64,000 bases of DNA. Source: Cheiracanthium punctorium. Lineage: Eukaryota > Arthropoda > Arachnida > Araneae > Cheiracanthiidae. The translations under genes and the position numbers were made by a program. The stretch lies in NCBI GenBank assembly GCA_038373885.1, contig JAWZYV010013163.1:744001-808000 (forward strand), given 5' to 3'. Positions 23,371 to 35,172 of the stretch are shown in pieces (position 1 is the first letter of the stretch; each line of letters starts with the position of its first letter). Under the pieces are notes generated by a model, which saw only the letters and a program-made list of their open reading frames with translations, searched no databases and was not told where the DNA came from.

Positions 23371-23398
23371 CAATATCCTTTAATTGTTTTGAGCAGTG
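23371..23398 (-). repeat. Tc1-like right terminal inverted repeat
   Basis: 28 bp, exact inverted partner of 21860-21887, immediately followed by TA. Confidence 0.95.
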
Positions 23399-23400
23399 TA

Positions 23401-25054
23401 TTATTGGAATAGTAAGATTTGTAATGAGATTTGTAACAGAAAACTACATACATTAAATTAAAGATAATTTTCCTCCAAATTCATGCATATAAATTAAATT
23501 TTCGCAAATCCAACATTTCGCTTTGGCACTCACTTTTTAAGGTGACCTGATCTTAAAGTAAATCTTTTCACAACCGGATCTGCATTAAGCGAAAAGTTAT
23601 TGTTAATGGAAATATTTCCGGTGACTGAAAGTCCTAATCCTGTGAGTAAGACTTTAATTAAGGAGTGATTTATAACACAACTTCCGCGATATACTCAAAA
23701 TAACATTTATTTGGTTCTTTACGATTCCATTTATGTCATATACTGAGTTTAAGAAAGCATGATTTATTGTTTATATTATTATACATTATGCGATCATGAA
23801 TTCAAAAAAAAAAATTATGAATAATATTCATAAGTTTACACGTTGTACAAAGTTGATTTAAAATTGTTCAATGAATCTCTTCTATTTAAAACGAAACATA
23901 AGTTTGTCTTTTTTTTCATTATTATACTTAAATTTAGTGATTTTATATGCATATGTAGAACTCGAGCCGAAGACAAGCTAGCATAGTGCATAATGTTGCA
24001 GTGAATAACCATTCATACGAGACACAATAGCTGGACACAATGTATAAATATTGTATAAATATTCTAACTAGAGCTCGTTAGAAGAAACGGTTTTCAAAAC
24101 ATTTTCAATGCTGATTTTGTTTTTGTACGAACTTACAAATATTTCAAAATATATTCAGTTCCTTTCAAAATCTATCAGTTTCCCAATTCATTCAACACAA
24201 AAGCTTCACATCCTATACTTCTTTATATGGCACCATTTAATCTAATTTATAAATTAAAAAACGTAAAATCACACCTATTAAACTGTGTCAATTATAGCAT
24301 TTTCTTTATGTTTCTAAACTTAACAAATATTTAACTGCACAAACAGTTCATGCAAAACAAAAAGCTTCAATCGCAATATAAGTATTTTAATAAGCACTAT
24401 TCATTCTGCTTAGTAAATCAAAACTTAAATTGCAAAATTTTTAAACCTTTTCAAGCTTAATCTAGTTATCTAACAATTTACAAATATTCCTACTCACTTT
24501 GAATAGCTGTTAACTCTTGTTTTGTTACATAAATTAACGATAACTTTAAGATTATGGAATGCAAAATATAAATTCTATAAGCCTTTTACGAGAAGTCAAA
24601 GGAAGCTACATAGAATCTTTCTAATATTTACGGAGTCTTTTTCTTTCCGTCAATCGATTGCTGCTTCTACTTGACCCAAATTTTATGCGTCGTGTGGAAA
24701 GGACATTATGGAAAGAAAAAACTGCGATAAATTTCTAATTAAACAAACACATTAACCTTTACCGAAGTTATCGCTGGGTTAAACATACAATTTGCTAGCA
24801 ATCTCAGTCCTATTTTAAGAATTGTTTCCCGGTTTCGGGGTTTTACGGCGTTTGCTTACAACTTTTAATGCGCATTGGAAGTTTTTAATCTTTACTCATT
24901 GGCATTTTTCAAACGCAGCGCAGAAAATACCACTTCGGCGTGTTGTATCCAGAAAAGAAGTTTCTGATTTTAAAATTTCATAATCCGAAACCAGAAATCA
25001 GAAAGAGAATGAGAATAAAACTATGTTTATTTTAAAAGAAGATGTTAATAATAA
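23401..25054. other. Long AT-rich region without recognisable features
   Basis: No frame, terminal repeat or GC-rich block stands out. A-tract near 23805-23813. Consistent with intron or intergenic DNA. Confidence 0.5.
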
Positions 25055-25165
25055 TGTCACACTTTTTTCAGTGTTTTCGAACCACATCCTCCTCCCCTCC
25101 TTTGTCGTAAAGAGCCACACATCACCGTGACCCCTCAAACCCCCATACCCTGTCACATATCACGC
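25055..25165. mobile_element. Probable DNA-transposon relic
   Basis: The phrase GTCACACTTTTTTCAGTG followed by a pyrimidine-rich stretch and GTAAAGAGCCACACATCACC resembles a widespread arthropod element with GTGTGAC/GTCACAC ends and a 'GTCxTTAA/TAAAGAGCC' core. It is then interrupted by a TA microsatellite (25170-25198). The identification is from memory and partial. Confidence 0.3.
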
Positions 25166-25271
25166 TATATAGCATATATATATATCTATATATATATTTG
25201 TGTGTGCGTGCGTTTGTTTAGGAACAAAGCGTTACGTTATAGATCTTATTTCAAGTTTTATTTTTAAAATT

Positions 25272-25722
25272 TACTTTTCTTGTTGTTGTTGTTACATATC
25301 AATAAAAGAGAACTTAATCCAAAAACATCTGGCCACCCGCATAAACATCAAAAGTACTAGTACATTTAAAATATAGTTAATTAAAAAAAATCATCATTAA
25401 AGTCTAACAATATTCAAACACCAGAATATCTATAAAATTACCAGCTAAATATCTACAAAAGCAATTTAAATGTCTAGAGGTGGAGTATTCAACTGTTCAG
25501 GTCATGAGATCTCTCTCGATCAAATAGAGTAACAAGCATCATCTTTAGGTTGTAATGTCGGGTCAAGGCTCAGACAAGCAAGTGTTCTCTATTCATAGTG
25601 TCTCTTTTACAGATAGGATATAGATTATTGGTCAATATGCCAATACTCTCTTCCGAAATTCGGCTAGGCAGTCATGTCCAGTTCTCAATCTAAAATTGGC
25701 CACAGCTTCTTTACGTGGTGTG
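25272..25722 (-). mobile_element. 5'-truncated LINE copy, minus orientation
   Basis: Reverse complemented, this segment parallels 13660-14068: 'aagaagctgtggccaatttt', 'gagaactggacatgactgcc', 'gaccaataatctatatcct', 'gccttgacccgacattacaa', 'gtcatgagatct'-type UTR and the tail TGTAACAACAACAACAAG. The zinc-finger-like Cys pair is present in weak form (CPIC), followed by 'RDTMNREHLLV', so this copy keeps the H-L-L-x-C part that stops early in the 13.7-kb copy. It begins abruptly near 25722, as expected for incomplete reverse transcription. Confidence 0.7.
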
Positions 25723-25739
25723 TGACAAAATTATTTTCA

Positions 25740-25816
25740 GTGTTTCAATGAGATTTGTGAAGAGCAATAATGATTCGTGTACTTATTTTCAATAAAAGCA
25801 GGTTAAAGTTTAAAAA
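25740..25816 (+). pseudogene. Possible retroposed transcript end (AATAAA plus A-tract)
   Basis: 'ttttcaataaaagcagg' supplies a polyadenylation signal at about 25791, followed about 20 bases later by a run of 13 A residues (25812-25824). This is the arrangement of a reverse-transcribed mRNA or LINE end. The sequence upstream is short and not identifiable. Confidence 0.3.
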
Positions 25817-26159
25817 AAAAAAAAACCGCAATTAGTATATAATAGGGGGAAGTTTTCTTCTAAGTCTGCATACCAAAATCCGCTTACAAAAAGCTTTCGC
25901 CATCGGTATACTTCCAATTATTTCGTACATGGAAGTAGCAAGGCAATCAGAAGCAACCATAACCTTGCAGCAATGGTAAAATAAGCGTTTGCGGCATCTT
26001 CTGTTAACCCTATACTTGGAAGACCCAACATGGTTCAGAAATAAATTAGAGGAACTAAAAATTTTATGTTTAATTTTTTTCATTCTATATGAATGAAATT
26101 AATAATTATAACTATACTATTACAATAATTATCATTCTAAGGAAGTAATGGGATCGCGA

Positions 26160-26530
26160 AAAATTTCGGGAGCCAGATTTCGATGAAAAAACCGATTATG
26201 ACTACCTCTAAATTTACTTTTAAGAATTTTTCCTATGCGTCTACGCTCGCATGTGCGTTCATATTAATTCATGTACAACACATTTTGACAAACCGCGAGT
26301 CCATTTTGACCAGTTTTTCTCTGACGTCTGTGCGTATGCAACTCGCATATCTCAAACACTATTGGTAGTAGAATGTTGAAACTTTATATTTAGGATTGTT
26401 GTAACCCCTAGTTGTGCATCTCCCCTTTACTTCCCAATCCACTGGATAATTTATGCACAGAGCCGCCCAAAATGTAAAATACATTACGCTTTACGGGCAG
26501 AAATTCATTAAAGCATATTTTAGAGGTTCA
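26160..26530 (+). repeat. Dispersed repeat family R, copy 3
   Basis: It contains 'ctacgctcgcatgtgcg', 'gagtccattttgaccag', 'ctgacgtctgtgcgtatg', 'catatctcaaacactatt', 'agaatgttgaaactt', 'gttgtaacccctagttgtgc' and 'ccaatccactggataattta'. It is one of the fullest copies and the first of three in a direct cluster. Confidence 0.65.
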
Positions 26531-26589
26531 GGCTATTTTAAACGACTCAGAAGTGATATATGTTGTCAAGGGTTAGAAAATGAATCTCT

Positions 26590-27065
26590 CCATCGAAAAT
26601 AGTGTCTGTATCATTTATAGTTCTGCTATAGGAACACTCAAAAGATTTCCAACGCATTACGGTCAATGTCAGTTTTAGAGACATTCATCCACTTCAAGCA
26701 CAGTACCGTTCTACAGTATAGTTAGACAATGGTCCGACTCCGGTCACGTGCCTTCCTCAAAAAGTACGCCAAATGTTGCCAAGCTTGGCGACTTTTGGTG
26801 TACATGTGCATGCATTTAACGCTCATATCTAAAAAACTATTAGTCATAGAATGTTGAAATTCCATATATAGGATTGCTGTAACATCTAGTTGTGCATCTT
26901 GATTTTTGGTGCCAATCTACTGGAGAGTTTATTTATAGGACCACCCGAAAGAATTTCAATACATTAATGTCTATAATACATTCTTCAATGCATTAATGTC
27001 TAATCTTCAATAGATTAGCATCTCCAATATATTACGTCTGTAGTCAGTCATTGTTTGGTCCATGC
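26590..27065 (+). repeat. Dispersed repeat family R, copy 4
   Basis: A distal module ('catttatagttctgctatagg', 'cacagtaccgttctac') is followed by a new core: 'gtacatgtgcatgcatttaa', 'catatctaaaaaactatta', 'agaatgttgaaattcc', 'gctgtaacatctagttgtgc', 'ctggagagttta', 'gtcattgtttggtccatgcc'. It sits directly after copy 3 in the same orientation. Confidence 0.6.
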
Positions 27066-27484
27066 CTCAAGTCTCGCCATTTGTCATCGACCTTGGCAAG
27101 TTTTGCCGAAATATCGCCAAATTTGGAGTCAAAAACAATTTCGTATTTCGCATAACTCTAAAACATTTAACCGTAGAATTTTTAAATTTTGTATTTAGAA
27201 CTATTGTAACATCTAACTGCGCATCTCCTTTTTGGTTGCAATCGACTGGGTAATTCAGAGTCACCCAAATAACTTTAATTACACTTAGGTGTATGGATAC
27301 ATTCAATTCATTGAAAGTTTCTAGTCAGTTACTACAATGACTATCCCCAAAATCTCATAAACTATCTCAAGCTTGTTGGCTTTTGACGAAATTTCGCAAA
27401 ATTAAGTGTCAAAAACAAATCTTTCCAATTGAACCCAGCTTGTCGATATCTCAACTATAGGATAGAAATCGCTCAACCTTAGTA
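27066..27484 (+). repeat. Dispersed repeat family R, copy 5
   Basis: It contains 'cataactctaaaacattta', 'gtagaatttttaaattttg', 'ctattgtaacatctaactgc', 'gttgcaatcgactgggtaat', 'ggcttttgacgaaatttcgc' and 'cccagcttgtcgatatctc'. Third of the direct cluster. The two frames crossing it are repeat artefacts. Confidence 0.6.
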
Positions 27485-27625
27485 TTATTGCAGATCTAGA
27501 GACTATTTTGTGACACATTTGGCTCAAAAAAAGGTCTCTAGATCTGTGGCACGCGATGAACAATTCCATCGACGCCATCTTGCTGGTAGTTAAATCGAGC
27601 GATGGCAACGACTGCCCTTTTTTTA
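27485..27625 (-). repeat. Inverted partner of the 16.8-kb cassette
   Basis: Positions 27533-27620 match the reverse complement of 16803-16893. On the left side CAGATCTAGAGAC (27491) and GTCTCTAGATCTG (27534-27546) form an inverted pair around a 30-base centre, so this copy also sits at a palindromic junction, although the centre sequence differs from the 16.9-kb palindrome. The TATA motif of the other copy is not conserved here (CTAAAAAAAGGGC). Confidence 0.65.
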
Positions 27626-29739
27626 GCACTGGGAAATGGATGAGTTTCAAAGGGTTAATAAAGATTTATGATATAATTAACAGCTTTTGCATTTGTAGTT
27701 ATTTGCATGATGTATATTACAAACGCTCCCGCATGAGAAGCAATAAAGACTCAGGCAACGTATTGCATCACAAAATCGTGCATCAAATAGCTCTCCCAAC
27801 AGTGGCGAGTTTTATAAAAGCGGCTTTAACTATAAGCGTGACTTATTTAACCAGTAAAATGTTCACGTGACCAGCATTCGAAAAGTTCTTTTTATGAGGC
27901 GTTCGTTTATTGCACTTTTGTAATGAAAATGAACTAGGTTTATCGTGCTTCTCAGTTTGACTTTTCAGTGTATTATTTCTCAAACAGCTTCGTTTTCATG
28001 CCCCGTCGACACAGTATACCAAACGTGTTCTGAACAGGGCATGCTTAGATGTGTCCACTGGCGTTAGTCTTGTAAATTTTAAATTTGATAACAATTTATT
28101 ATTGCATAAAAAAAACAAATTTGTACTCAAATTTTGGATAGAATAATTATGTAGTAAATTTTCGTTAATTATTCAAGTGAATATACAAGAATATTACAAA
28201 AATACATTTTTAAATTACGGTGTATTTTAAGCATTTTTTTGTCACCTTGTAAAATATTCATTAGAACATTTAAAATTATCCTATGTGGGTTTCGATAATA
28301 TGACCATGCTAAGGAGTAAGATTTTTTCTAGCCGATAGCAATGCATTGACATGTAGTATTGTCCTTAAACTTTGCGAAATTTCAGGCATAATCCCAAAAA
28401 GAGTACATTATTAATGAATTTTGCTACACCGCATAAAATAACTTTAAATGTTGTTTCCATCCTTTAAATGAAGTAAGGTGTTATAAAAGTCTATATGATT
28501 GTTATATTGTGCTTGAAATGGATGAATGTGCCTAAGTTACCATAAATTGTAATGTACTGGAATTCTTTTGAGTGCTCTTGTAAAAGAGCTCCAAATGCTA
28601 CGTACGCTATTTTCCATGGAGAGAATTATTTTGTCATTTTTATCCCCATAAAAATATTTCTTTTGTTCGAAATAGACAAATATCTGTAAAATACTTGTTA
28701 AACAATGACTGAACATACAGCGCGTTTACACTATTTTAAGTTCCCCTGTAATGTAATATTTCTGCTAGTTAAGATTTGTAATAGGATTCATAGTATAGTC
28801 TAAAACAATAAAGTATATAAATTTTGTAGCAACCGATGCCTATGTACGGCAATTAGAGCACAGGCGGATAGACAGACCGAAACCATAAACACTTTTTCAC
28901 TTTGCTGGAGAGTACTGGAATGTTAAAAACAGAAAAACATTCTTAATATTTTAAACACCAAAGTATGGAAATCGAAATTCATCCACTACGTTCGAACTTC
29001 GGTATCCGGAAACCACGCATAACCCCGGCTGAGACTAATCTCCATTCTCCAACCTAAACCTAATTAAGCTCGCTCATAACTAATTCTATCACGAACCGAA
29101 TCTCAAAAGCATCCGCAAACGATAAAAATAATAGGTAGGAAATTTAACTTTTACTTTTAAAAAGTAATTAAATATTCATTTTGCAGCGAATTTCTGAACA
29201 AGCAAACTTCAACCTCCATACATTTAACTGGAGCCGGGCGGAAAACTTCCAGTTGTGAAACTCATATAAAGACAGTCCGCCATTGATTTATTAGCGCGTA
29301 TTGGCAGTGCGCCTGATATTTATGCTAATTTCGACATGTTCATTAATTTATCTGGGGAGAAGGTGTGACTGACGTGCGTAAGAAGAATACGAAGATAATT
29401 TAAGGTCCTTTTTCTGAAAAATATACTGCGCAAGGCAGAAGGTACAGTTCATTAATATCTTTCACGTGTGATGTTGCCTCTGCAGTAATAAATATTGATG
29501 GCATTCTGTTGGTAGTTCAGTCACTTTGGTTGTGTTGTACAAGATGAAATTAAGGGCGAGTTTTGTGATAAAGAGTAATAGTAATAATGTCACTTATGTT
29601 ATATTGGCTTTTATATTTGTGTATCTCCAAAATATATTTAAAGGGGTTTCTTGCTCACGTTCAGGTTGATACTAACATGAGTTAAACATTATTTTAATTT
29701 AATCTCATTTGAAATTGCAAAATATTTTGGTATTCAGAT
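27626..29739. other. Long non-coding region
   Basis: No supported gene. The 104-codon frame at 27556-27870 overlaps the cassette and has no motif. A short echo of the 18.7/19.6-kb repeat (AATATTGATGGCATTCTG) occurs at about 29490. Otherwise featureless. Confidence 0.45.
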
Positions 29740-30200
29740 TTTGACTGAAAAATCGATTATTTACTTTTGCGAAATTTAATTTGCTTTAACTCTGCATGAC
29801 GTTTGTAGTACATATGTAACTACGATCCATTTTGACTAATCATGAATCCTTACTTTATCTATTTTCACCTGGACGTCGGTACGTATGCATATGTATTTAT
29901 CTATCTCGAATAATTCAAAAATGATTAACCGTACTGTGTTGAAAGTTTGTACTAAGGCTAGTTGTAACATCTAGTTGTTCAACTCTCTTATTAATTACAG
30001 TCGACTGAATATTTTACGAAAACAGTCACTCAAAAATCTTTCAAGACATTTAAGTATTTGGACAGTCATTGTTTGTGCCATGCCAAAAATCTCACCAGCT
30101 AGATGTTTAACGAAAAATCACCAAAATCTACGTCAAAAATGCCTTTGAGGCGATCTCGGCAATATCTCCTATATTTAGTGAGAAAATCCAGAATTTTTCG
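29740..30200 (+). repeat. Dispersed repeat family R, copy 6
   Basis: It contains 'gatccattttgactaatcat', 'cacctggacgtcggtacgta', 'atctatctcgaataattc', 'ggctagttgtaacatctagt', 'cagtcgactgaatatttta', 'gtcattgtttgtgccatgcc' and 'ctcggcaatatctcctatat'. Same orientation as the main cluster. Confidence 0.6.
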
Positions 30201-30384
30201 GGACAAAGACTTTTTACAGACTTTTCAGGATTTTAAAAGGGAAATTAGTTTAGCCTTGTCCCTCATTCACTCCTCCATCCTGACCCCGCTGGAAAAGGGC
30301 TTAAAGGTTGGCATTATGGAACAGAAAAATAATTAATTAAATTGCTTATTAGCAAGTAACTTGTAGAACAGGAACACTAAGTCT

Positions 30385-30840
30385 TTTAACACAACAGAAA
30401 TCAAAAACTTGAAATATTTAATAGTTGCAGTTACATTGTCCCAGAACCTAGATCTCTCGGCTGAGTGTACAAACACTTGCAAATTAGCTATCCGGATGAA
30501 GGAACTTGATGAGCAGCATCTCGTTGACGGAAACTGGCGGAGAAGTGCCTCTTGAGGGGCGTATACAGTCCGATGCGGAAACGCAGGAGGTAGGCCTTTA
30601 AACCTGGTTCGTAGAACATGGTAGGCCACTTGTCACGGCTATGAGGACAAATGCAGGTAGGATCATGGTAACTCTTGCAGGTAGGCCTGGACGTCAGACA
30701 CTAGTCTTATCCTCGAGCAAACTACTTAAACCAGAACGCCCGCCAGAGAAAGAACAGTTCTGATCGTACTGCTGTAACTGTGACACTGAACTTAGCTCCC
30801 GCTTTCATAAAGTGTCGTACGCATATGCATCTGCATGTCG
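30385..30840. repeat. Unclassified GC-richer segment
   Basis: Composition rises well above the flanks. The phrase GCAGGTAGG (or AGGAGGTAGGCC) recurs three times between about 30585 and 30690. A 98-codon minus-strand frame crosses it but shows no domain I recognise. It is possibly a piece of a retroelement or an old exon-bearing duplication. Confidence 0.3.
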
Positions 30841-30964
30841 CGCGAAACCTATAAAATTGAAAATCTGGCACCTGACGATCGGCGATTCATACCTACAGAT
30901 TGCGATTGCTAATCTGCATATTTTTATCTAGTGAACATGATCGCTGTTTAACATTTAAATTAGT

Positions 30965-31035
30965 GCATCCCCACCATGGCTGAGTGGATAAGGCACTTAA
31001 TACGGTAGACGGCTGAAGTAAAAGGTTTTCCTTAA
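30965..31035 (+). repeat. tRNA-like SINE head (fragment)
   Basis: ACCATGGCTGAGTGGATAAG closely resembles the A box and D-arm of a Leu/Ser-type tRNA (TGGCTGAGTGG). The downstream part lacks a good B box and cannot fold as a tRNA. I read it as a truncated tRNA-derived SINE and not as a tRNA gene. Confidence 0.4.
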
Positions 31036-33639
31036 ATAGTCCATTAGCGAATTACATAGTAGGACTAAGTGAATATGGTTCAGTTATGTACGTATATTAG
31101 TACCAGTTATATTTATTTACAATGGGTTAATAGCACTGGTATATCCTTAAAGGATCAAGTATAAACCCGCTAACGGTCGTATTATTTACGGTAATAAAAG
31201 TGCCAAGTTTTTTTTTTTTTAATTCCTGAAAATTGTATAAAAAATAAGTGCATGTACAATATTTGTATTCACTTTAATGCTTTGGACATTTTTTTTAGCG
31301 CGAAAGAAAAAAATAATTAAATTTCTACGAAAAGAGCCAACAACCAGGGTTATTGTGACTCAATGTGTGTTTTTGCAGTAAGCGGGAATCATTAAAATAT
31401 ATGTTTTAACCACTAAAGGAGAAATTTACTAAACTCACTTCGTAAAATAATGAAATATTTGTAAATTTTCCTTTGAACATGCGCAAAAAAAAGAAGAGGT
31501 GAGATTGCACACCGCATATCACAAATACACGTATTTGAGTCCTGCTACCGTCTAAAAAATAAACCATGTCCTAATTAAGTCAAAAATAGTCTGGTATTGT
31601 CATCTGTTGTATGAAATGAGATATAATAAATAATTCCTTGCATAAGAATTGAAATGCTGTCTGGCGCATTACATTTGAACACTATTGGACGGAAATGTGA
31701 CGGACTCGAGAAATAGAGGGAGAAAGCTTAGCCCGTGATTTTCATGGGAGCGAGGCTTAAGTGGTTAATAAAGAGTATCCCAAAAGCCTTGACCTTGGGT
31801 TTTATTCCTTAAATATTGATTATAGTCCCATAAAGGTACAGATTTATATAAAATCTCTAAAAATTTTCAAGACACTAAATTTGAGTAAGTATGAATTCAA
31901 ATCTTTATACGGCCCTGTTAAAAAAATAAAAAGAAATAAAAGTAAAAATCCCAGTTAGTAAATTATGTCTAATACACTAATGAAGTGATGCACAAATTTT
32001 GAGAATTTTATCCAAATAAGTGTCAGATATATCAAAATCAGTATACGATGAATTAAAACTTTTTCAATAGCTCTCGAAGAGAAAAATTACGTCCAATAAA
32101 CGCACTCCAGGTATATCGTATACAAATTACGAAAGAAAACAGTTTTTCCTATACACGGATACATTCATATTTTATCTTCAGCTCCTCACTAATTTTGTTT
32201 ACACATATTTCTGAGATATTTCATGGTAAAAGCCTGGAATTTCGAGCATCACTTAATTGATGTATGGGACACATTTCACTTACGGAATTATTTTTTTTAA
32301 TGGTGGATGCATCAAAATTTAAATTTTGTATTTCTCGAAATTTAATCTCTTGAAAACTTTAACTGATTTCATAGAAGTCTGTACCCTTTTTACGTACAAA
32401 AAAATTATTATATATGTGTATGATCACACTGACACTGTGTGTATAAAGTGAGACAACATGATAAGATGCTGTATAGATGAGATTGTTATCAAACTATCTA
32501 TTGGCTAATCCATAATTATCGAGAGAGCTAGAATTGCGTGACTATCATACATTAGGTAATGACGTCAATGTCAAGAGGTATAAAGTTGTTGAAGGCACTG
32601 GATTAAGAGATTTCGATGCCAGCTGTATCCTTTGGTAAGCATTTGAATTGCACAAATGCGTGGTAGTATCGAGTACCTCCGAGTTTCCGACGCTTGTAGT
32701 AATCACGTTCACAGGTTTATTACATTGCAAAAATTAAACATACATACATTTGTTGGTGATTTATAATAATTTTCTACTTTGTTAAAAAGTGTCAATGTCG
32801 GTATGTCTGTATGTTCGTCCGTCCGAGCTTTAACTGTGTTAAATATCCGTCCGTTGCTACGGAATTTATTCAAATTATCTCAAAAGTATGATGATAAACT
32901 TTCAGGGAAGATAGGGCTCATAAAATTAATCCTGAATAAAATATTAAAAATGTTGTTTTCATACACTGGTAATAATCTTTTCACAAAGGCTGTGGATGTG
33001 TCTCTGAAATTTCCTACCATGCTTTGCCAAAATTTAATTATTTTTCCGTAAAAAATACTGAACAAAACCTAATATGGATCAGATAAAATGGCATTTCAAT
33101 TCAAATGCTCTAGTTATCAGAGAATGCTCGTACGGTTGGTTTTACAACCATTTGTTATAAAACTGGATTAGGTAATTTTACTAACATGCCTGCATATTTT
33201 GTGGAATGATTATTAACCGCTCTATGAAAACAATGTTTGCGATCCCCTTTGCTATATTCTGAATCCCTATTATCGCCCCACCTCCCTTAAAAGTTTGTCA
33301 CTATAGTTATGGGAAGCCCTTGCTACGTACTATAACCATATACCTTAAAGAAAAAGCTGCATAGAGAAATGACAAGATTTAACAAAAAACACTCAAATGA
33401 AATTGATGTTTAAAATATAAAATAATTAAAACTCTCTAAAATAACACACATAAATTTTGCGATCTTCTTCATAGAAGTCGACATTCGGACTGCCTGTTTA
33501 CGAACTTCGATTGCTACTCAAGAAGACCAAGATTGTTTGGATCGAAACACGTGTTTAGATTGATAAGTACCTTTTATGTGTGTTGTTTTAAACTTTTTTG
33601 CAGACAAGTTTTATTTATTTATTTATCTCCTTATTTTTT
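31036..33639. other. Long non-coding region
   Basis: No gene supported. T-tract at 31208-31221. Several 60-90-codon frames (31761, 32545, 32779, 32880) lack motifs and overlap on opposite strands. Confidence 0.45.
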
Positions 33640-34160
33640 ACAGAAGCATTCAAAAGAGTTCCAATATATTTCCGCTCTGGACAGTCGTTATACAAAAAGC
33701 GTTTTAAAGACTCAATCAGTTTGAAACAAAATATAATTAATGTATGTTATCGAGGCTTACAAAAAAGTATTTTTCAATAAAAAGAGTGCATATTGCATTT
33801 ATAGTTCTTTTACACGAGCAAACAATAATTTTAATACATTACAGTACGTGTCAATTTAGAGGTATTATGCCAAGTCAAGAACAATAAACTAAGACGGCAA
33901 TGATAGTTTACCCTTTAGCGAAAATTATCATAGCATTGGTATTACTATGAACGAATAACAATACAGCTTTCGGGAATTACATAAAATATCTCGCTAAATG
34001 TGGCTGTTATTAAAGATATACCGCTAAATTTGGAGCCAAAAGTGCTACAAAATAACAATTTCCTTACACTAAGATGCAATATTTGCCTATTTCCGACGTA
34101 GCCTATTAATTTTAGCCTAATTGAAAGCTCTAAAGAGAAGATCAAGCAGCAAGAGCGCAT
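33640..34160 (+). repeat. Possible eroded family-R copy
   Basis: The block 'gcatttatagttcttttaca', followed by 'aatacattacagtacgtgtc' and 'aatttagaggtatt', aligns with the distal module at 26597-26700 of family-R copy 4 ('catttatagttctgctata', 'cgcattacggtcaatgtc', 'ttttagagaca'). Other parts are too diverged to call. Confidence 0.35.
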
Positions 34161-35042
34161 CAATAGTTGACGCTGTAATGGCAGTGATTGGAAGTGTTTC
34201 GTATACTCCTAATGCAATACTCCTAATACTCCTAATGCAATCATACGTATACATAAAACATAATTGTGTTGGAACATTTGTTTTATAACTGAAGCGATTA
34301 TATATCTATATAGAAATAATTTAAAGAATGTTATACAGAAAAAGAAGCCGTTTTGAATTACACTAGTAATATTTCATTTCATACTTTGTTAGCTTTACCA
34401 GCTTTACAAGCTTTAACTTTACATTTTACATACTCTCAAAATAGTGCAAAATCCCTCATTTTATACTTATTCAACAGCTGTTTGAGATTTCACTGCTCCG
34501 AAAATAAATTATTGGGCTATAGCTATTGAACTTCTGCCCTATATAGCATATATATATATATATTTATATATGCCCTCACCAATAAGAATACATCTATCTT
34601 CTTCGCAAAATAATATCAGAAAATTCAGAACTCGTTAGCAGGTCATGCACTAGATGGCGTAGGTAATCACCAATGGTACATTTATCTGTAGTATAAATTG
34701 TAATGCCATTTTCTTTGTTCTTTCTGCCATTTTCCCCCTGCCTACTTCTTTCCACCGTTAGTGTCTAGCAATTTATCATGGTTTCGTGTCAATTTCAGAA
34801 TGATAGTTCCTCCTATGGATAGTCCTTTTATTTTCTAGGAATTTATTGTGATAGATTCGCCGATCTTTTCCAGATGCTTATTTGTAAAAATAAAAAAATA
34901 AAATAAACAGCATGCTATAAAATATGTACTTAATTGCTATGATGTTAAGTAGTACTTCTGATTAAGTACGCTTAAAAATTGTTTCTGAGGGTATGTTGAA
35001 TTTTTGTTAATTTATCTGAACAAGAATCATAATGCTTTGATT
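34161..35042. other. Non-coding stretch with small simple repeats
   Basis: A short direct repeat of 'actcctaatgcaat' lies at 34206-34245, and a TA-rich run at 34550-34572. No gene seen. Confidence 0.45.
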
Positions 35043-35049
35043 ATACTTA

Positions 35050-35172
35050 TGTACAGCTGCGGAAAAAAAGGCCCACTTGTACATTTTTCGGCCGTCGTTC
35101 GTCGTACAGCAAAGTTACATATACCAATCGTTTAGGATTGACGCACACTTTAATTTGCTACATCACCTCATG
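35050..35172 (+). repeat. Extra left end of the CAGCTGCGG element
   Basis: About 120 bp (GTACAGCTGCGGAAAAAAAG, then TTTTTCGGCCGTCGTTCGTC, then 'ccaatcgtttaggattgacg') is nearly identical to 35517-35640, about 465 bp downstream, in the same orientation. Between them lies a small direct repeat of 'catcacctcatgagt' (35160-35232) and the terminal GGGACACCCTGTA of a mariner-type element at 35437. It is either a partial duplication or a second, truncated insertion. Confidence 0.75.

Larger units (their letters stand above)
21860..23398 (+). mobile_element. Complete Tc1-like transposon with perfect 28-bp TIRs
   Basis: The left end 21860-21887 (CACTGCTCAAAACAATTAAA then GGATATTG) is the exact reverse complement of the right end 23371-23398. 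TA dinucleotides flank both sides (21858-21859 and 23399-23400), the target duplication of the Tc1/mariner superfamily. The 1,539-bp length is normal for a Tc1 element. Identical ends imply fairly recent activity, but the transposase inside is broken, so this copy would have moved in trans or decayed since insertion. Confidence 0.95.

Noticed and set aside
27556..27870. 104-residue plus-strand frame
   Set aside because: Begins in the inverted cassette and runs into unrelated AT-rich DNA; no motif.
30333..30629. 98-residue minus-strand frame in the GC-richer block
   Set aside because: No recognisable domain, half of it AT-rich; recorded only as an unclassified segment.
30965..31035. Possible tRNA gene
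   Set aside because: A-box and D-arm resemblance only; no acceptor pairing, no proper anticodon arm or B box.
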